64,000 nt of DNA from a gamma proteobacterium symbiont of Taylorina sp. (GCA_025655455.1 JAHXIV010000082.1:1-64000), one strand, 5' to 3'. Counted from the stretch's first letter, positions 16,957 through 26,879 are shown. Notes: generated by a model from the letters alone, not told the origin. Program-made: numbers and translations.

Positions 16957-17844
16957 ATGATAGCTTTTTTTAATAATGCAGTCGTAATAGGGTTTGCAGG
17001 ACTTATTGCAGACTATATTCGTAAACGATATCAACAACATAAACAAGCTCAGGAAAAACAAGATGAACTTCTGAATGACTTGTCTTACCATATGGCGAAC
17101 GTAATTGGAGAGACAAGTGTGTTAATTATGGAATTATCTAACTGTTTAACTGGCGGTAAAGTAGATTTTGAAATGCTTGACTCTCATAAAGTTGCCTGGA
17201 ACGAGAGTATTATGGAATGGAATAATTCTAATGCTGTCTATTATTACAAAATACAAAAGTTGACTGCAAAACCGCATTCCGCAGCAAAGTTATTTAGAGA
17301 TACTGATTTTAGTGAGGAAATATTAATTGTTGGTAAGAAAGTAAAAATAGAAGAGAAAACTACTTTGGTTTCTGCTGTTTGGATATTATCCAAGATGATT
17401 TTACGTGTATTACCAAGTTATGAAGCAATACTGCATGAACTTCAAATTCTTCTTGAGAAGAAAGGTAATCCGGAACTTATAGAGGCCACAATACAAGTTT
17501 TGGATAATATGGAAGATAATATTAAACCCAGTTCTCAGTCTTATACCATTGAAGAAATTAAGAAGATTTTATTAGACCAAGACAATGAAAGAAACGATTT
17601 AGAAGACTGGTTATTTAATAAAAGCACAAAATTACTTTCTAGTTGCTATCGTGATTTACTAATAGACACTAAAGGATCTTCTAAACCATTTTTACCAGAT
17701 AGTGATGATGAAAAGCTCGTTTATAATGTACTTTGGCTGCTAGATAGATATAAAGAGATGTTTGGTTTATTCGCTCAAGTAGATAAAAAAATTCAAGAAT
17801 TCATTCCTGTACTTCATAAAGAATTTCAAAAAGCAAAATATTGA
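16957..17844 (+). CDS. Unknown protein with N-terminal membrane anchor
   Basis: A well-placed AGGAGT ribosome site precedes this 295-residue protein. Residues ~3-20 are a hydrophobic helix followed by basic RKRYQQHKQ, so the rest should be cytoplasmic. The body is predominantly helical with acidic segments, includes a second hydrophobic stretch (LVSAVWILSKMILRVL near 140), and has no recognised catalytic motif. It is bounded by repeat copy B upstream and a convergent giant gene downstream. No family was recognised. Its position at the start of an accessory region suggests acquired DNA. Confidence 0.7.
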   Translation: MIAFFNNAVVIGFAGLIADYIRKRYQQHKQAQEKQDELLNDLSYHMANVIGETSVLIMELSNCLTGGKVDFEMLDSHKVAWNESIMEWNNSNAVYYYKIQKLTAKPHSAAKLFRDTDFSEEILIVGKKVKIEEKTTLVSAVWILSKMILRVLPSYEAILHELQILLEKKGNPELIEATIQVLDNMEDNIKPSSQSYTIEEIKKILLDQDNERNDLEDWLFNKSTKLLSSCYRDLLIDTKGSSKPFLPDSDDEKLVYNVLWLLDRYKEMFGLFAQVDKKIQEFIPVLHKEFQKAKY

Positions 17845-17925
17845 TTGTACGAATAGGTTCTAAATGATCCGACTTTATGTTTAATGTGTATTAGTTAACA
17901 CACATCAGACAGTTTTTTATTCTCT

Positions 17926-20900
17926 CTAACGACAATTTTTATTAATAGGAATTTTCATTTGAGAAAGTGATTCAGCTCCTTTACATCGTGCTTTCTTTAA
18001 CTTGCCTATTATCTCCTGCTGCTTTTTGCTCGCACGCATCATCTTGCAGGCAACATCTTTTTGACCAGAATAACTAGCAACTGTCGGTGTCATCTGTTGG
18101 GAAAGCAGTTGCATTTCCTGCCATAATCGTTTACATGTATTTGAACTACCCACTTTAATTTTAGGCGGATCTCTTTTTCTGATTATTTGCTTTGGATGTT
18201 CTTTATACTGCACCTTTTTTTTAGTTTTAACTTTTTGTGTATAACAGGTATTAGTTGATTTTTTATAATGGGGCTTATTTGATGGACAGCAAATATACTG
18301 CCCATTACTTTTAGTAAAAGCCAAAACTTTACCGTTTAACTTGCATATATTTTTTCCTTTGGTGATAATTTCTTTTTTACTTAAACATGCCTTTGATGAT
18401 TTACTGTATCTTAGGCTTTTAGCACATCCACATTCGTATTTACCAATGGATATCACTTTTTTAAGAATTCCTCTACTAATTTTTTTTGCACAATATTTAT
18501 TTCCATCATCTCTCACTCTTTTTTTCGAAATACAGCCCGTCTTAGTCTTATTCTTGATATAATCACTTCCACACCGACAGGTAAAACTAGCATCTTTATT
18601 TTTACTGGTAATTACTCCATCACCATATTTTTTGGTACATTTATATTCAGCCTGTGTTTGCGTTAGCGGCTTAGTGATTTTTTTTACCACAGGTTTAGAT
18701 CTTTTTTTCTCAGCACATTGCTCCAATGCCTGCTTTAGTTCTACTGTTTTATTCTTTGTAAGAAGATGAGAGACCGAAGCAAAATTGCTGATCATGCTAT
18801 TAATTTGAGAAATATTACAATCTTGTATTGATTTATCCGCACGATGCAGAGCACTCTGCATCCTAGTGATTCTATTTTGACGAGCGGAGACTCTACTGAT
18901 TATATCCGAACATTTACTCTTTTCAGCTTGCCTAAGATAAGATTTAGATTGAAGAAGTTTTCCCTTGAAATAGGCATCCTTCGAACTAGAAAAATCCCTG
19001 CTTGACTTAATTTGTTGATTAAATTTGGAAATCAATGCCTTAGCTCTGGCTGGTACAGGGTTAAAATTGCTGAGTTTATCACGTACTCTGATTAATTTTG
19101 CTCTATCACAGCTGTTTAGGTATTTATCCGCCTGATCAATATAGCTGGTTTCTTCAGCATCATTGTTATCTTTTGTTTGTTTGCTGTATATGCTTAGTTT
19201 ATCAAAACATGATTGCGTTTTATTAAACAGCTGACGAATAGTATTGATATCAACCCTTTGAGAGTAAAGTTTTTTTATTCTCTGATATTTTTCTTCATTA
19301 AGTTCTGGAAGCTCGAAGCTATCTTGCGCACTATATTCACTGACTTTCACTCTTAAATCAGACCATTCTCGAATAAAGATATTAACTTCATTGCGGTGTA
19401 ATGAAAAATGATTGTCAGCAATTTTAATTTCTTGTATAGAGCCATTTAATTGAGTCAATCCAGTAATTTTTTTATTGTAATAATCAATTACATTGGAATC
19501 TATACTTGTGTTATTAAAAGAAGAGCTAAGGCGATTAATTGTATTATTAGATTGGGTCTTAATGGTTGACAAGTCTGAAATTAACTGTTCCATGGTGAGT
19601 AAATTTAACTCAGTTTGATGAAGTAATTTTATTAATTGTTGGGCACTTTTTTTAACATTTTCTGGATGATGATTTGATATACCTTTTAAACGACCGGCAA
19701 AGTTTATATAGGCCGTAAAACCAGAGTTTTCCTTGGCAGCAATGCTTTCAGATTCATTATAAAATTGAATCAGTTTATTCCACTTTTGTTGACAGCTAAC
19801 AAAATAATCACCTCTATCGTTACTATTTTCTTTTTTTAAAGTATCCAGACAGGAACAAATATAAAGGCTGTTTTTATTAATATTATTTTTATTTTCTATC
19901 TGTGTATTTGAAAAGTTTTCAAGATCTGTCAGCCATTGAGTCTGTTGTCTGGAAAGTAGTTTTATTTCCTTAACTTGTTGTTGTAACCAGGGAAGATCAT
20001 AAGCCTTATTAATAGCCTCTTTAATTAAAGTGATCAAGTTGCTAATTGTTTCTAGATCATTTTCTACTTCTGTATTCAGCTTATTGTACTTTTGCTGAAT
20101 TTCTATGGCCTTAGCTAATTGGTTTTCAATGTTAGTTATCTGATCATCAATCGACTTTATTTTTTGTTGATTATTTTCTTTGGCCGTGAGATTAATTTCC
20201 CAACCATTTAAAAAATTGCACTGCTGGAATAATTTAAATTGTTCACTATATTCCAGGAAATTTTCAGCAGTGACTTTAATAGTTGCAGAGAGATCGTTAT
20301 AATTACTATTTGACCGCTTAAATACCATTTCAAAAAAACCATTTTTGTTAGTATAGACTGACATACTTTCACTACCAATATTTATCGTCACTTTTGAATT
20401 TGCAATAGCTTTTTCATCAATATCTTTAATACTTGCCCTAAACAAAATAGTATTAGACACCAACCTTGAAAGAAAATCCTTTAAATAATAGACTTCCCCA
20501 ATTTTAAAAATATAGTTGGCAATAAAGTTGTTCATATTATAATTTACTGATGACATCACTTTATCTAGTTTCTTTTTTTGATTTTCTATTGCCAAAATAT
20601 GGCTTTGACAGCTATTAATGGAGCTTAGTTTAATAAATAATTGTTTGGCTTCTAGCTTTTCTTTACTAAACTCAGAAAATTCAGTATTGCACCAGGCAAT
20701 CATTTTAGGTGCAGAAATAACTTTTCTATAAGCCAGTTTCCAATGATAAAAAATATCACTGGCACCGCTTAGATCACAGTTTAATTTTTCCCATTTTTTA
20801 TTGCTCCAAAGATAAGCTTTTTTACCCGTCTGATTAGCCCAGATTTCACCTTTTATAGGACGTATTTTTGAGTAGCAGATAATATCCCCGGTTGACATAT

Positions 20901-21621
20901 CTTCATATGCTTTACGTTTAGGATCGTTGGAGTCTCCATAGCTATCTCCACCGATATAGCCAATACAGTTTCCAGCCCTTGATTTTATCTTTTTCTGAAT
21001 ATCTTTTAGACCACCACTTGCAAGTTCAATCGCTGTCTTGAAATAAACAATACCTGTGCGAATTAGCCAAACAGGCGTATTTTTAAGCATTTCATTTTTT
21101 TTCTCATCGGGTAAAAATGATTCCAGATCAGTAAACAGGTTTTGCATCACTTCAAGTGATCTGAACGGATCGGAAGTATCAGGTCGATAGCGATCATAAA
21201 AACTAATCAACTTATCTGCTTTAGCCTTTTTATTCATCAAATGTTCAAGACCATCATCAAACTTTTTAAAAGTCTTTTTAACCTTGCTAATTTTAGTCTT
21301 TAAACCTGCAGCATTGATTTCATCGATTTTCTTTTGAATTCTGGGATCCAATTCAGGAAAGTTTTCTTCCAATTTTTTCCATTTTTCTAAAAAATCATCA
21401 AATTTTTGCTGTGACTGAGAAGATATTGTTTTTGAAGTTTCAATAAAATTTTCCAGGCCTGCTTTTTCTTCTTCACTCATCAAGACATCTAAACTGTCTC
21501 TTTCAGCACAGATAACGGATACGGGTAAAAAAAACAGAAAAATCAAGACTAGAACATTAATACTCATGTATCTAACAAACTTTGTGTTCAAAAGAGAGTC
21601 GTTAAACATTAGTATCACCAT
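17926..21621 (-). CDS. Giant exported coiled-coil protein with cysteine-rich C-terminal repeats
   Basis: The 1231-residue product begins with a hydrophobic signal (INVLVLIFLFFLPVSVICA). Residues ~45-130 and ~480-960 are helical and partly coiled coil. Around 390-475 a beta-sandwich, carboxypeptidase-regulatory-like segment (SKVTINIGSESMSVYTNKNG) interrupts the helices. At about 1000-1130 there are three tandem ~40-residue units, each with C...C-x-C/CC...C (TCRCGSDYIKNKTKTGC; YECGCAKSLRYSKSSKAC; YICCPSNKPHYKKSTNTC). A basic tail with four more Cys ends the protein. Disulfides imply a periplasmic or extracellular location. The ATG at 21621 is weakly supported; an ATG at 21609 is an alternative. 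It is divergent from the caspase-like gene. No family recognised. Confidence 0.75.
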   Translation of the reverse strand: MVILMFNDSLLNTKFVRYMSINVLVLIFLFFLPVSVICAERDSLDVLMSEEEKAGLENFIETSKTISSQSQQKFDDFLEKWKKLEENFPELDPRIQKKIDEINAAGLKTKISKVKKTFKKFDDGLEHLMNKKAKADKLISFYDRYRPDTSDPFRSLEVMQNLFTDLESFLPDEKKNEMLKNTPVWLIRTGIVYFKTAIELASGGLKDIQKKIKSRAGNCIGYIGGDSYGDSNDPKRKAYEDMSTGDIICYSKIRPIKGEIWANQTGKKAYLWSNKKWEKLNCDLSGASDIFYHWKLAYRKVISAPKMIAWCNTEFSEFSKEKLEAKQLFIKLSSINSCQSHILAIENQKKKLDKVMSSVNYNMNNFIANYIFKIGEVYYLKDFLSRLVSNTILFRASIKDIDEKAIANSKVTINIGSESMSVYTNKNGFFEMVFKRSNSNYNDLSATIKVTAENFLEYSEQFKLFQQCNFLNGWEINLTAKENNQQKIKSIDDQITNIENQLAKAIEIQQKYNKLNTEVENDLETISNLITLIKEAINKAYDLPWLQQQVKEIKLLSRQQTQWLTDLENFSNTQIENKNNINKNSLYICSCLDTLKKENSNDRGDYFVSCQQKWNKLIQFYNESESIAAKENSGFTAYINFAGRLKGISNHHPENVKKSAQQLIKLLHQTELNLLTMEQLISDLSTIKTQSNNTINRLSSSFNNTSIDSNVIDYYNKKITGLTQLNGSIQEIKIADNHFSLHRNEVNIFIREWSDLRVKVSEYSAQDSFELPELNEEKYQRIKKLYSQRVDINTIRQLFNKTQSCFDKLSIYSKQTKDNNDAEETSYIDQADKYLNSCDRAKLIRVRDKLSNFNPVPARAKALISKFNQQIKSSRDFSSSKDAYFKGKLLQSKSYLRQAEKSKCSDIISRVSARQNRITRMQSALHRADKSIQDCNISQINSMISNFASVSHLLTKNKTVELKQALEQCAEKKRSKPVVKKITKPLTQTQAEYKCTKKYGDGVITSKNKDASFTCRCGSDYIKNKTKTGCISKKRVRDDGNKYCAKKISRGILKKVISIGKYECGCAKSLRYSKSSKACLSKKEIITKGKNICKLNGKVLAFTKSNGQYICCPSNKPHYKKSTNTCYTQKVKTKKKVQYKEHPKQIIRKRDPPKIKVGSSNTCKRLWQEMQLLSQQMTPTVASYSGQKDVACKMMRASKKQQEIIGKLKKARCKGAESLSQMKIPINKNCR

Positions 21622-21728
21622 ATTTGAGAAAAAAATTGAAAATATTTTAATTTTATTAATATATCATTATCATTAAGATAAGATTAGTATAATTAAAATG
21701 ATGAAGTAATTATAGACTGATTAGCAAA

Positions 21729-21757
21729 TAGTCACTGCCAAAATAAATTGCTATAAT
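21729..21757 (+). promoter_or_regulatory. Sigma-70-type promoter for the caspase-like gene
   Basis: A consensus -10 TATAAT at 21752-21757 lies 17 bases after TAGTCA (21729-21734, four of six consensus positions), giving a leader of about 30 bases before the ATG at 21795. Confidence 0.6.
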
Positions 21758-21794
21758 GAAAAAGATATAAGTGATAAACAACAAGGTATGCTCC

Positions 21795-23714
21795 ATGATT
21801 AGAAAATATTATCCATTGAAATTATTCATTGGTGTATTGATCTTTAGCATAACTATTCAACCTCTAATTGCTTCGCAAAAACGAATTGCATTGATTATTG
21901 GCAATAGCAACTACAATAATATCTCCACACTTAAAAATCCTGTCAACAATGCCAATGACATGGCTTTGCAGTTTACAAAATTGGGTTTTCAAGTAGATAA
22001 ACTTATCGATGCCAAACAACAACAAATGGATCAGGCAATTCGAAACTTTGCCCATCAAATGGGAGATAAAGATACCATTGCGCTATTTTATTTTTCCGGA
22101 CATGCCGTACAACTAAACCAGAATAACTACCTCATACCTATCGCCTCAACAATACATAATAAAATGGATATTAAAGCCAATTCAGTAGAATTTGGCGTCT
22201 TGTTAGAACAATTAAAAGATGAACAGAATAGTCTAAATCTTATTATATTAGATGCCAGTCAAGAGAACCCATATGCAAATCAGTTAAGCTCTATTGCCCC
22301 TGGACTTGCCAAAATTGAAACTGCTCTACCCCAAAATTCAGTTATATTATATGCCGCTTCCCCGGGGCAAGTAGCAGTTGATGCAGAAGGTCGAAATAGC
22401 CTATTTACAGAAAAACTACTACAATTATTGAAAAATTCTAAACTAAGTATTGCTGATATTATTAACCAAACGGTAAAAACTGTCAGCAAATCATCACAGA
22501 GCATCCAGTTTAATAGTAATAAACAACAAGTTGCGGGAAAGTCTGAATTAAGTTTTGATGATATGATTAATCAAAAATCAAAGGTCTTTTATAATCTACC
22601 ACGGAGCAGCCAGTTTCCCTATAAAAAAGGAAAGATTATAAATGATTTCTATTTTAGTAGTGCATCTACAAATAACTACCAAGCTAACAAGCAGACAGCC
22701 ATTGTGGAACATTATAATACCGATGACAAACAGCAAGATATCTTCTGGACCAGTGTCGAGAGAACGCCTTCAATAGAAGGCTACCAAGTTTATTTACAAC
22801 AATATCCTAACGGGGTGTACCAAACCCTGGCATTATTAAAAATAAAACAATTAACACAACTTAAGAAACAGCCACTAGACACTAAAATTATTCCCGCCCA
22901 GACTAAACTAACCGTCCGATCAAATGTTTATGATGATAATGTCACCATTAATGGGGAAGATAAGGGCAGTACCAGACTGGATTTACAATTAAAACCGGGA
23001 AGTTATGATCTGATAGTGAGTAAAAGTGGCTATATAAGCTGGGAAAAAAATCTGCATATCACAGCAGGAGATGATCAGATGGTATATGCCAAGCTAAAGA
23101 AAATTTCTAGCCCCTATCCTGTAGTAGCTCAAATTTATGAACAACCACAAAAAAAAGAAGCCAGATCCTCTAAGGCAAAGTTGACAATACCAACAGAAAC
23201 CGATCTGGTCTCACAATGGCAACAGTTATTGAGTGAATTGAAAGACATCGATAGTGGCTTGAAGAAAGTTAAGTATATAAATCAATTTTTTAATGCCGTT
23301 CCAATTTATAGTGATAAATCCTTGTGGGGTGTAGAAGACTATTGGGCTACACCTATGGAGATGCTTAATAAGAATGGTGGTGATTCTGAAGACCGTGCCA
23401 TTGGAAAATATATTTCACTGAAAAAAGTGAATATCCCTGTTGAAAAAATGCGTATTTCTTATTGTAAAAATTTAAAGTTAAACAGACCTGTAATGGTACT
23501 TAGCTATTACCCGGAACTCAATGCTGACCCTTATATCTTGGATTGGAATAATAAGTTACAGAAGCTGTCGGAGCGTGAAGAGCTGGAAAGAGTATACAGT
23601 TTTAATGATAAACATTTATGGAAACATGATGCGAAGGGAGATAGAAAAGTAGGTAATCCAAACAGGATATTGAGATGGAGAGAGCTATTGAATAAGATAG
23701 AATCAGGAAAATGA
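21795..23714 (+). CDS. Exported caspase-like / PEGA / LapG-like (BTLCP) protein with both nucleophilic Cys replaced
   Basis: From the ATG at 21795 (AAGG seven bases upstream) the protein has 639 residues and a signal peptide ending PLIA. Residues ~28-250 are a caspase-like C14 domain (RIALIIGNSNY; His103 in YFSGHAVQ), but the nucleophile position reads LDASQENP (Ser155) where DAC is usual. Residues ~370-435 are a PEGA domain (DDNVTINGEDKGSTRLDLQL). Residues ~465-635 resemble the bacterial transglutaminase-like cysteine peptidase fold: GGDSEDRAIGKYISL has Ser531 for Cys, and RPVMVLSYY has Val566 where His is expected; Asp583 remains. Both domains are therefore predicted to be non-catalytic binders. 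An upstream GTG at 21771 precedes the signal peptide and is unlikely as a start. Confidence 0.82.
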   Translation: MIRKYYPLKLFIGVLIFSITIQPLIASQKRIALIIGNSNYNNISTLKNPVNNANDMALQFTKLGFQVDKLIDAKQQQMDQAIRNFAHQMGDKDTIALFYFSGHAVQLNQNNYLIPIASTIHNKMDIKANSVEFGVLLEQLKDEQNSLNLIILDASQENPYANQLSSIAPGLAKIETALPQNSVILYAASPGQVAVDAEGRNSLFTEKLLQLLKNSKLSIADIINQTVKTVSKSSQSIQFNSNKQQVAGKSELSFDDMINQKSKVFYNLPRSSQFPYKKGKIINDFYFSSASTNNYQANKQTAIVEHYNTDDKQQDIFWTSVERTPSIEGYQVYLQQYPNGVYQTLALLKIKQLTQLKKQPLDTKIIPAQTKLTVRSNVYDDNVTINGEDKGSTRLDLQLKPGSYDLIVSKSGYISWEKNLHITAGDDQMVYAKLKKISSPYPVVAQIYEQPQKKEARSSKAKLTIPTETDLVSQWQQLLSELKDIDSGLKKVKYINQFFNAVPIYSDKSLWGVEDYWATPMEMLNKNGGDSEDRAIGKYISLKKVNIPVEKMRISYCKNLKLNRPVMVLSYYPELNADPYILDWNNKLQKLSEREELERVYSFNDKHLWKHDAKGDRKVGNPNRILRWRELLNKIESGK

Positions 23715-23846
23715 GGCAAGTTAGTTGTCTAAGTTATTTTGTGAACGTTCCTTAGCGTATTTGTTCTGTTATTCGGCTCCTATGATGTGCCCATGCTAAG
23801 AAGGAAAAGAAACCCTAAAGCTAAAAAATAGAATGTATCTTTTTAA

Positions 23847-24176
23847 TCAAAATGGTGTGTTAGCAAACTTACCAACTTTTGCCAATGCAAATACAATTTT
23901 AGACAAAGTAAAAGAAAAATAAAAAGCAATCAAATTTACTCTGCCAATAAATGAAGGAACACTATCATAATATGCAAAAACTGCTGTGCATATCCCTAAA
24001 ACTACAATAGCAAACATGGATTCAATCATATTGTCTCCATTCATTGTAAGTAGAAGATTTGGAATGAAAAACCATATAAAAAGCCAATAGTTAAAACTTC
24101 CAGTAAATGCTGTGACAATTAACCATGCTGTTAAGCTAGAAATAAAACAAGTAACAACAAGCCATTTAGTTTCCAT
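23847..24176 (-). CDS. Unknown small membrane protein
   Basis: This 109-residue protein has three to four hydrophobic helices (for example WLVVTCFISSLTAWLIVTAF) and short loops, with no recognised motif. It follows the next upstream leftward gene by 12 bases, so the two are probably co-transcribed. An AGAG stretch precedes the ATG. No family recognised. Confidence 0.6.
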   Translation of the reverse strand: METKWLVVTCFISSLTAWLIVTAFTGSFNYWLFIWFFIPNLLLTMNGDNMIESMFAIVVLGICTAVFAYYDSVPSFIGRVNLIAFYFSFTLSKIVFALAKVGKFANTPF

Positions 24177-24188
24177 TTTTTATAATCT

Positions 24189-24803
24189 CTATAGTAGGAA
24201 AAAAATTATCATAGCGCTTACAAGTAACATGAAAGGTAGTGCAAACCAAAATATTTTAGCGAAGTTTTTAGTTCCTGCAACTGAAGGCCAAAGAGGGTTC
24301 ATAAAGCTAAAAATCATTCCAGTGCCATTCACATATTCAAGATTCCACATTAAACCTGCTAATATATATAAAATTGAAGATGCATATATATTCACGAGCC
24401 AGGTGCCTGGATAAAAGCCATCTCTAAGAACTAAATATAGATCATATGACCAGCTAGCTGAAAACATCCAAAGACATATGGCAATATATGCATTGATAAA
24501 TAGTCTTTTTGTGAAAAGGGTTCGATATAGAGTGCTAATAACCCATGGAGCAGTAGTATAAGTCAATACAGCCATAAAAGCTGCATCATAATAATCCCAA
24601 GTTGGATCTCCTGTATAGGGTGCAATTAATATTATTCCACTCAAGGCAATCAAAAAACTTATAACTTTCCATGTCTGAAACAATCCCTGCCAGTAAGCTC
24701 TTTGAAAGAGTTCTAATTGACTTCTAAATAGGAACATCATGACAAGGGCAATTATGCAGGCCGTTCCCCAACAGAGCATATATACGATAAAGAAATCTGA
24801 CAT
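24189..24803 (-). CDS. Unknown polytopic membrane protein
   Basis: This 204-residue protein has about six TM helices. Trp/Tyr-rich loops occur (DPTWDYYDAAFMAVLTYTTA, WSYDLYLVLRDGFYPGTW), and the overall pattern slightly resembles small Yip1-like membrane proteins, but I cannot place it. It is the first gene of a two-gene leftward unit with the 109-residue membrane protein. The ribosome site is weak. Confidence 0.65.
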   Translation of the reverse strand: MSDFFIVYMLCWGTACIIALVMMFLFRSQLELFQRAYWQGLFQTWKVISFLIALSGIILIAPYTGDPTWDYYDAAFMAVLTYTTAPWVISTLYRTLFTKRLFINAYIAICLWMFSASWSYDLYLVLRDGFYPGTWLVNIYASSILYILAGLMWNLEYVNGTGMIFSFMNPLWPSVAGTKNFAKIFWFALPFMLLVSAMIIFFLL

Positions 24804-24853
24804 CAGATTAGTTATTGGCTAAAGTAGTGGTTATATTTTTTTTACTTTGAAAT

Positions 24854-25348
24854 TCAGTCATAATGATCCCATTTTTTTTCGCTAAAATCATAACTATGCC
24901 TGCCAAATGGAGGCATAGTGACATAGTACAATGATGTAAATTCTTGAGAATTTGAATAATGAAACCTGCTCATTGAAGCATATTTTGCCGATGGAATTGA
25001 CTCAATATACTTTGGTATCAATGCCTCCAATTTTTTTGGATAGCTACCATTATCTTTTTTATACTTTTCTATTTTAGTTATTAAGATTTCAGAACGGTGG
25101 TAAGCAATTAAATTATTCACATAGTTAGCACAAAAAACAAGACCAGCTGAAGTCCCATAAATTAAGCATATAATATAACCCATTTTATACTCTTTCTTTT
25201 TGTATTGTCTATAAATTGTTTTTGGTATCAACACAAAAATAATAATAAATAAAGTAATGCCGGCAATGACTCCTTGATTTAGAAAAAAAGCATCCACAAT
25301 AAAAATAATTGCTGCAATAATAATTGATATTGTAATTTTTGTTCGCAT
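24854..25348 (-). CDS. Unknown membrane protein with pseudopilin-like periplasmic segment
   Basis: Three hydrophobic helices occupy residues ~1-85. The remaining ~75 residues begin with a helix and KDNGSYPKKLEALIPKYIES, which resembles the segment following the long helix in GspG-type pseudopilins (G-x-YP-x-x-L). There is no prepilin cleavage site at the N-terminus, so it is not a pseudopilin itself. AGG precedes the ATG with about nine bases spacing. It belongs to a run of small membrane-protein genes without known function. Confidence 0.6.
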   Translation of the reverse strand: MRTKITISIIIAAIIFIVDAFFLNQGVIAGITLFIIIFVLIPKTIYRQYKKKEYKMGYIICLIYGTSAGLVFCANYVNNLIAYHRSEILITKIEKYKKDNGSYPKKLEALIPKYIESIPSAKYASMSRFHYSNSQEFTSLYYVTMPPFGRHSYDFSEKKWDHYD

Positions 25349-25523
25349 ATGACTAGGCCTATATAAATTAAATGATTAAACCTGAAACTATTTAATTGCG
25401 CTCTGCAAATGTCCTGACAGCTCAGCTAAATTTTCACTTGCATTGGCAGTAGTTTTAAGTCAGGAAATACCCTACTTACAAATTAATAAATAGGTGCCTT
25501 CTTTGTTTTCTACTATTAGTTTT

Positions 25524-25907
25524 TTATTTGAAATGCTGTGATTTTGAGAATATCCCTCTATAATGATCTTTAGTTATAGCATAGACTATCAGTCCCCACT
25601 TTATTGGTTCAAGCAGAAACAAAACACCTTTCCAGAATAAATCCAGATCTGCGTTGAATAAACAATACAGAGCCAGTATGGTGAAAGGAATATACCAAAA
25701 CGCTTCTAATCGGTTACCAATACGAAATACATTACAAAACAAAAAAAAAGAAAAAACCAGATAAAGAGGGATCAAATAGAGGCTATATTCAAGAAAATTA
25801 TAATAAAGTAAGCCGCTCAAGCTACATAATATTATCAAAAAAATAAAATCTGAAAGATTAAAACGAAATCCAGCCCTGTGTTGAACTTTAAATGTTAGCC
25901 ATTTCAT
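25524..25907 (-). CDS. Unknown small membrane protein
   Basis: This 127-residue protein has four hydrophobic helices (LSDFIFLIILCSLSGLLYYN and three more) and no recognised motif. Its start overlaps the end of the preceding YdjM-like gene by about 20 bases, implying translational coupling and a shared membrane role. No family recognised. Confidence 0.65.
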   Translation of the reverse strand: MKWLTFKVQHRAGFRFNLSDFIFLIILCSLSGLLYYNFLEYSLYLIPLYLVFSFFLFCNVFRIGNRLEAFWYIPFTILALYCLFNADLDLFWKGVLFLLEPIKWGLIVYAITKDHYRGIFSKSQHFK

Positions 25908-26775
25908 CAGTCAGTTTTCCTTGATGATCAAATTTAAGGGTGGTTTTAGCAAACTTGCCACCAAAATTTCTTATAGCAAGATCATTGGCTGTTATAATGA
26001 TACCATTATCCACTTGTTTAATTTCTGTAATCTGTAAAGCACGTGTAATGTCACGCATATCACAAAATACAGTACTGGTTTCAGCCAGCTTTTGATATTT
26101 TGGGTCAACAGATGGGTAGTATTGAATACCATGTTTATGATGATTAAATGTATTATATAAATAACTGCACAGACTCATGTCTGTCTGTTCAAGGATATAA
26201 AACTCAAAAGGATTAAGACTACTTGGAATGGCATAAAGTGGATTAAGATGTTTAACCACCTTATTATGCAGATAAAGTTTGATGATAAAATAGCCACTGA
26301 ATAATAACGGGTAGAGATATGCTATTATTTTTATATCAAAATAAATGTAGAGTGGATAAAATGCTATAGTAAGTAACAAGGCTACACTATCAATAAAAAA
26401 GACGGCATCCAAGCTATATCGTTGAGTGAAGAAAGGAGAAAATAGCTCAATACTGAAGGTATTAAACCAATCCAAAATAATGTGTAGAATAATACCGCTT
26501 AATGCCGCTAAAAACAGCAACCAGCTCCACTCAAGCTTTAGCAGCCAGATTAAGGGCAGACAAAGTAACACTGCAAATAGAGGTGCTAACAATAATGAGT
26601 GAGTGATCCCCTGATGATTGCGCAGATAAAATCGCTTGCCAAACACGATAAAAAAAACATCCAGATCAGGGAATACACTGGCTGCAATAAAAACGATACC
26701 AAGCAACGACTGGTCAGCTGCTGAAGCCAGAACAAAACCAGTGCCGCCAATCAGTGTGTGATGAATAATATCCAT
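25888..26775 (-). CDS. YdjM/LexA-regulated-type membrane-bound metal-dependent hydrolase
   Basis: A strong AGGAGAG ribosome site precedes the ATG. The first ~170 residues hold five or six TM helices with the YdjM-family motifs PDLDVFFIVFGKRFYLRNHQ, GITHSLLLAP and HIILDWFNTFSIELFSPF, where conserved Asp and His residues could bind metal at the membrane face. The C-terminal ~110 residues are soluble. Enzymatic activity of the family is annotated by homology only. It is coupled to a small membrane-protein gene at its 3' end. Confidence 0.85.
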   Translation of the reverse strand: MDIIHHTLIGGTGFVLASAADQSLLGIVFIAASVFPDLDVFFIVFGKRFYLRNHQGITHSLLLAPLFAVLLCLPLIWLLKLEWSWLLFLAALSGIILHIILDWFNTFSIELFSPFFTQRYSLDAVFFIDSVALLLTIAFYPLYIYFDIKIIAYLYPLLFSGYFIIKLYLHNKVVKHLNPLYAIPSSLNPFEFYILEQTDMSLCSYLYNTFNHHKHGIQYYPSVDPKYQKLAETSTVFCDMRDITRALQITEIKQVDNGIIITANDLAIRNFGGKFAKTTLKFDHQGKLTDEMANI

Positions 26776-26879
26776 AAAGTTCTCTCCTACAACTAATTAT
26801 CATACCTTCATTTATAGAAATTTAATGTTACTATAAATGATGGTGGCCAAATTCAAGTTTGGCTAAAGGCTACACACAT

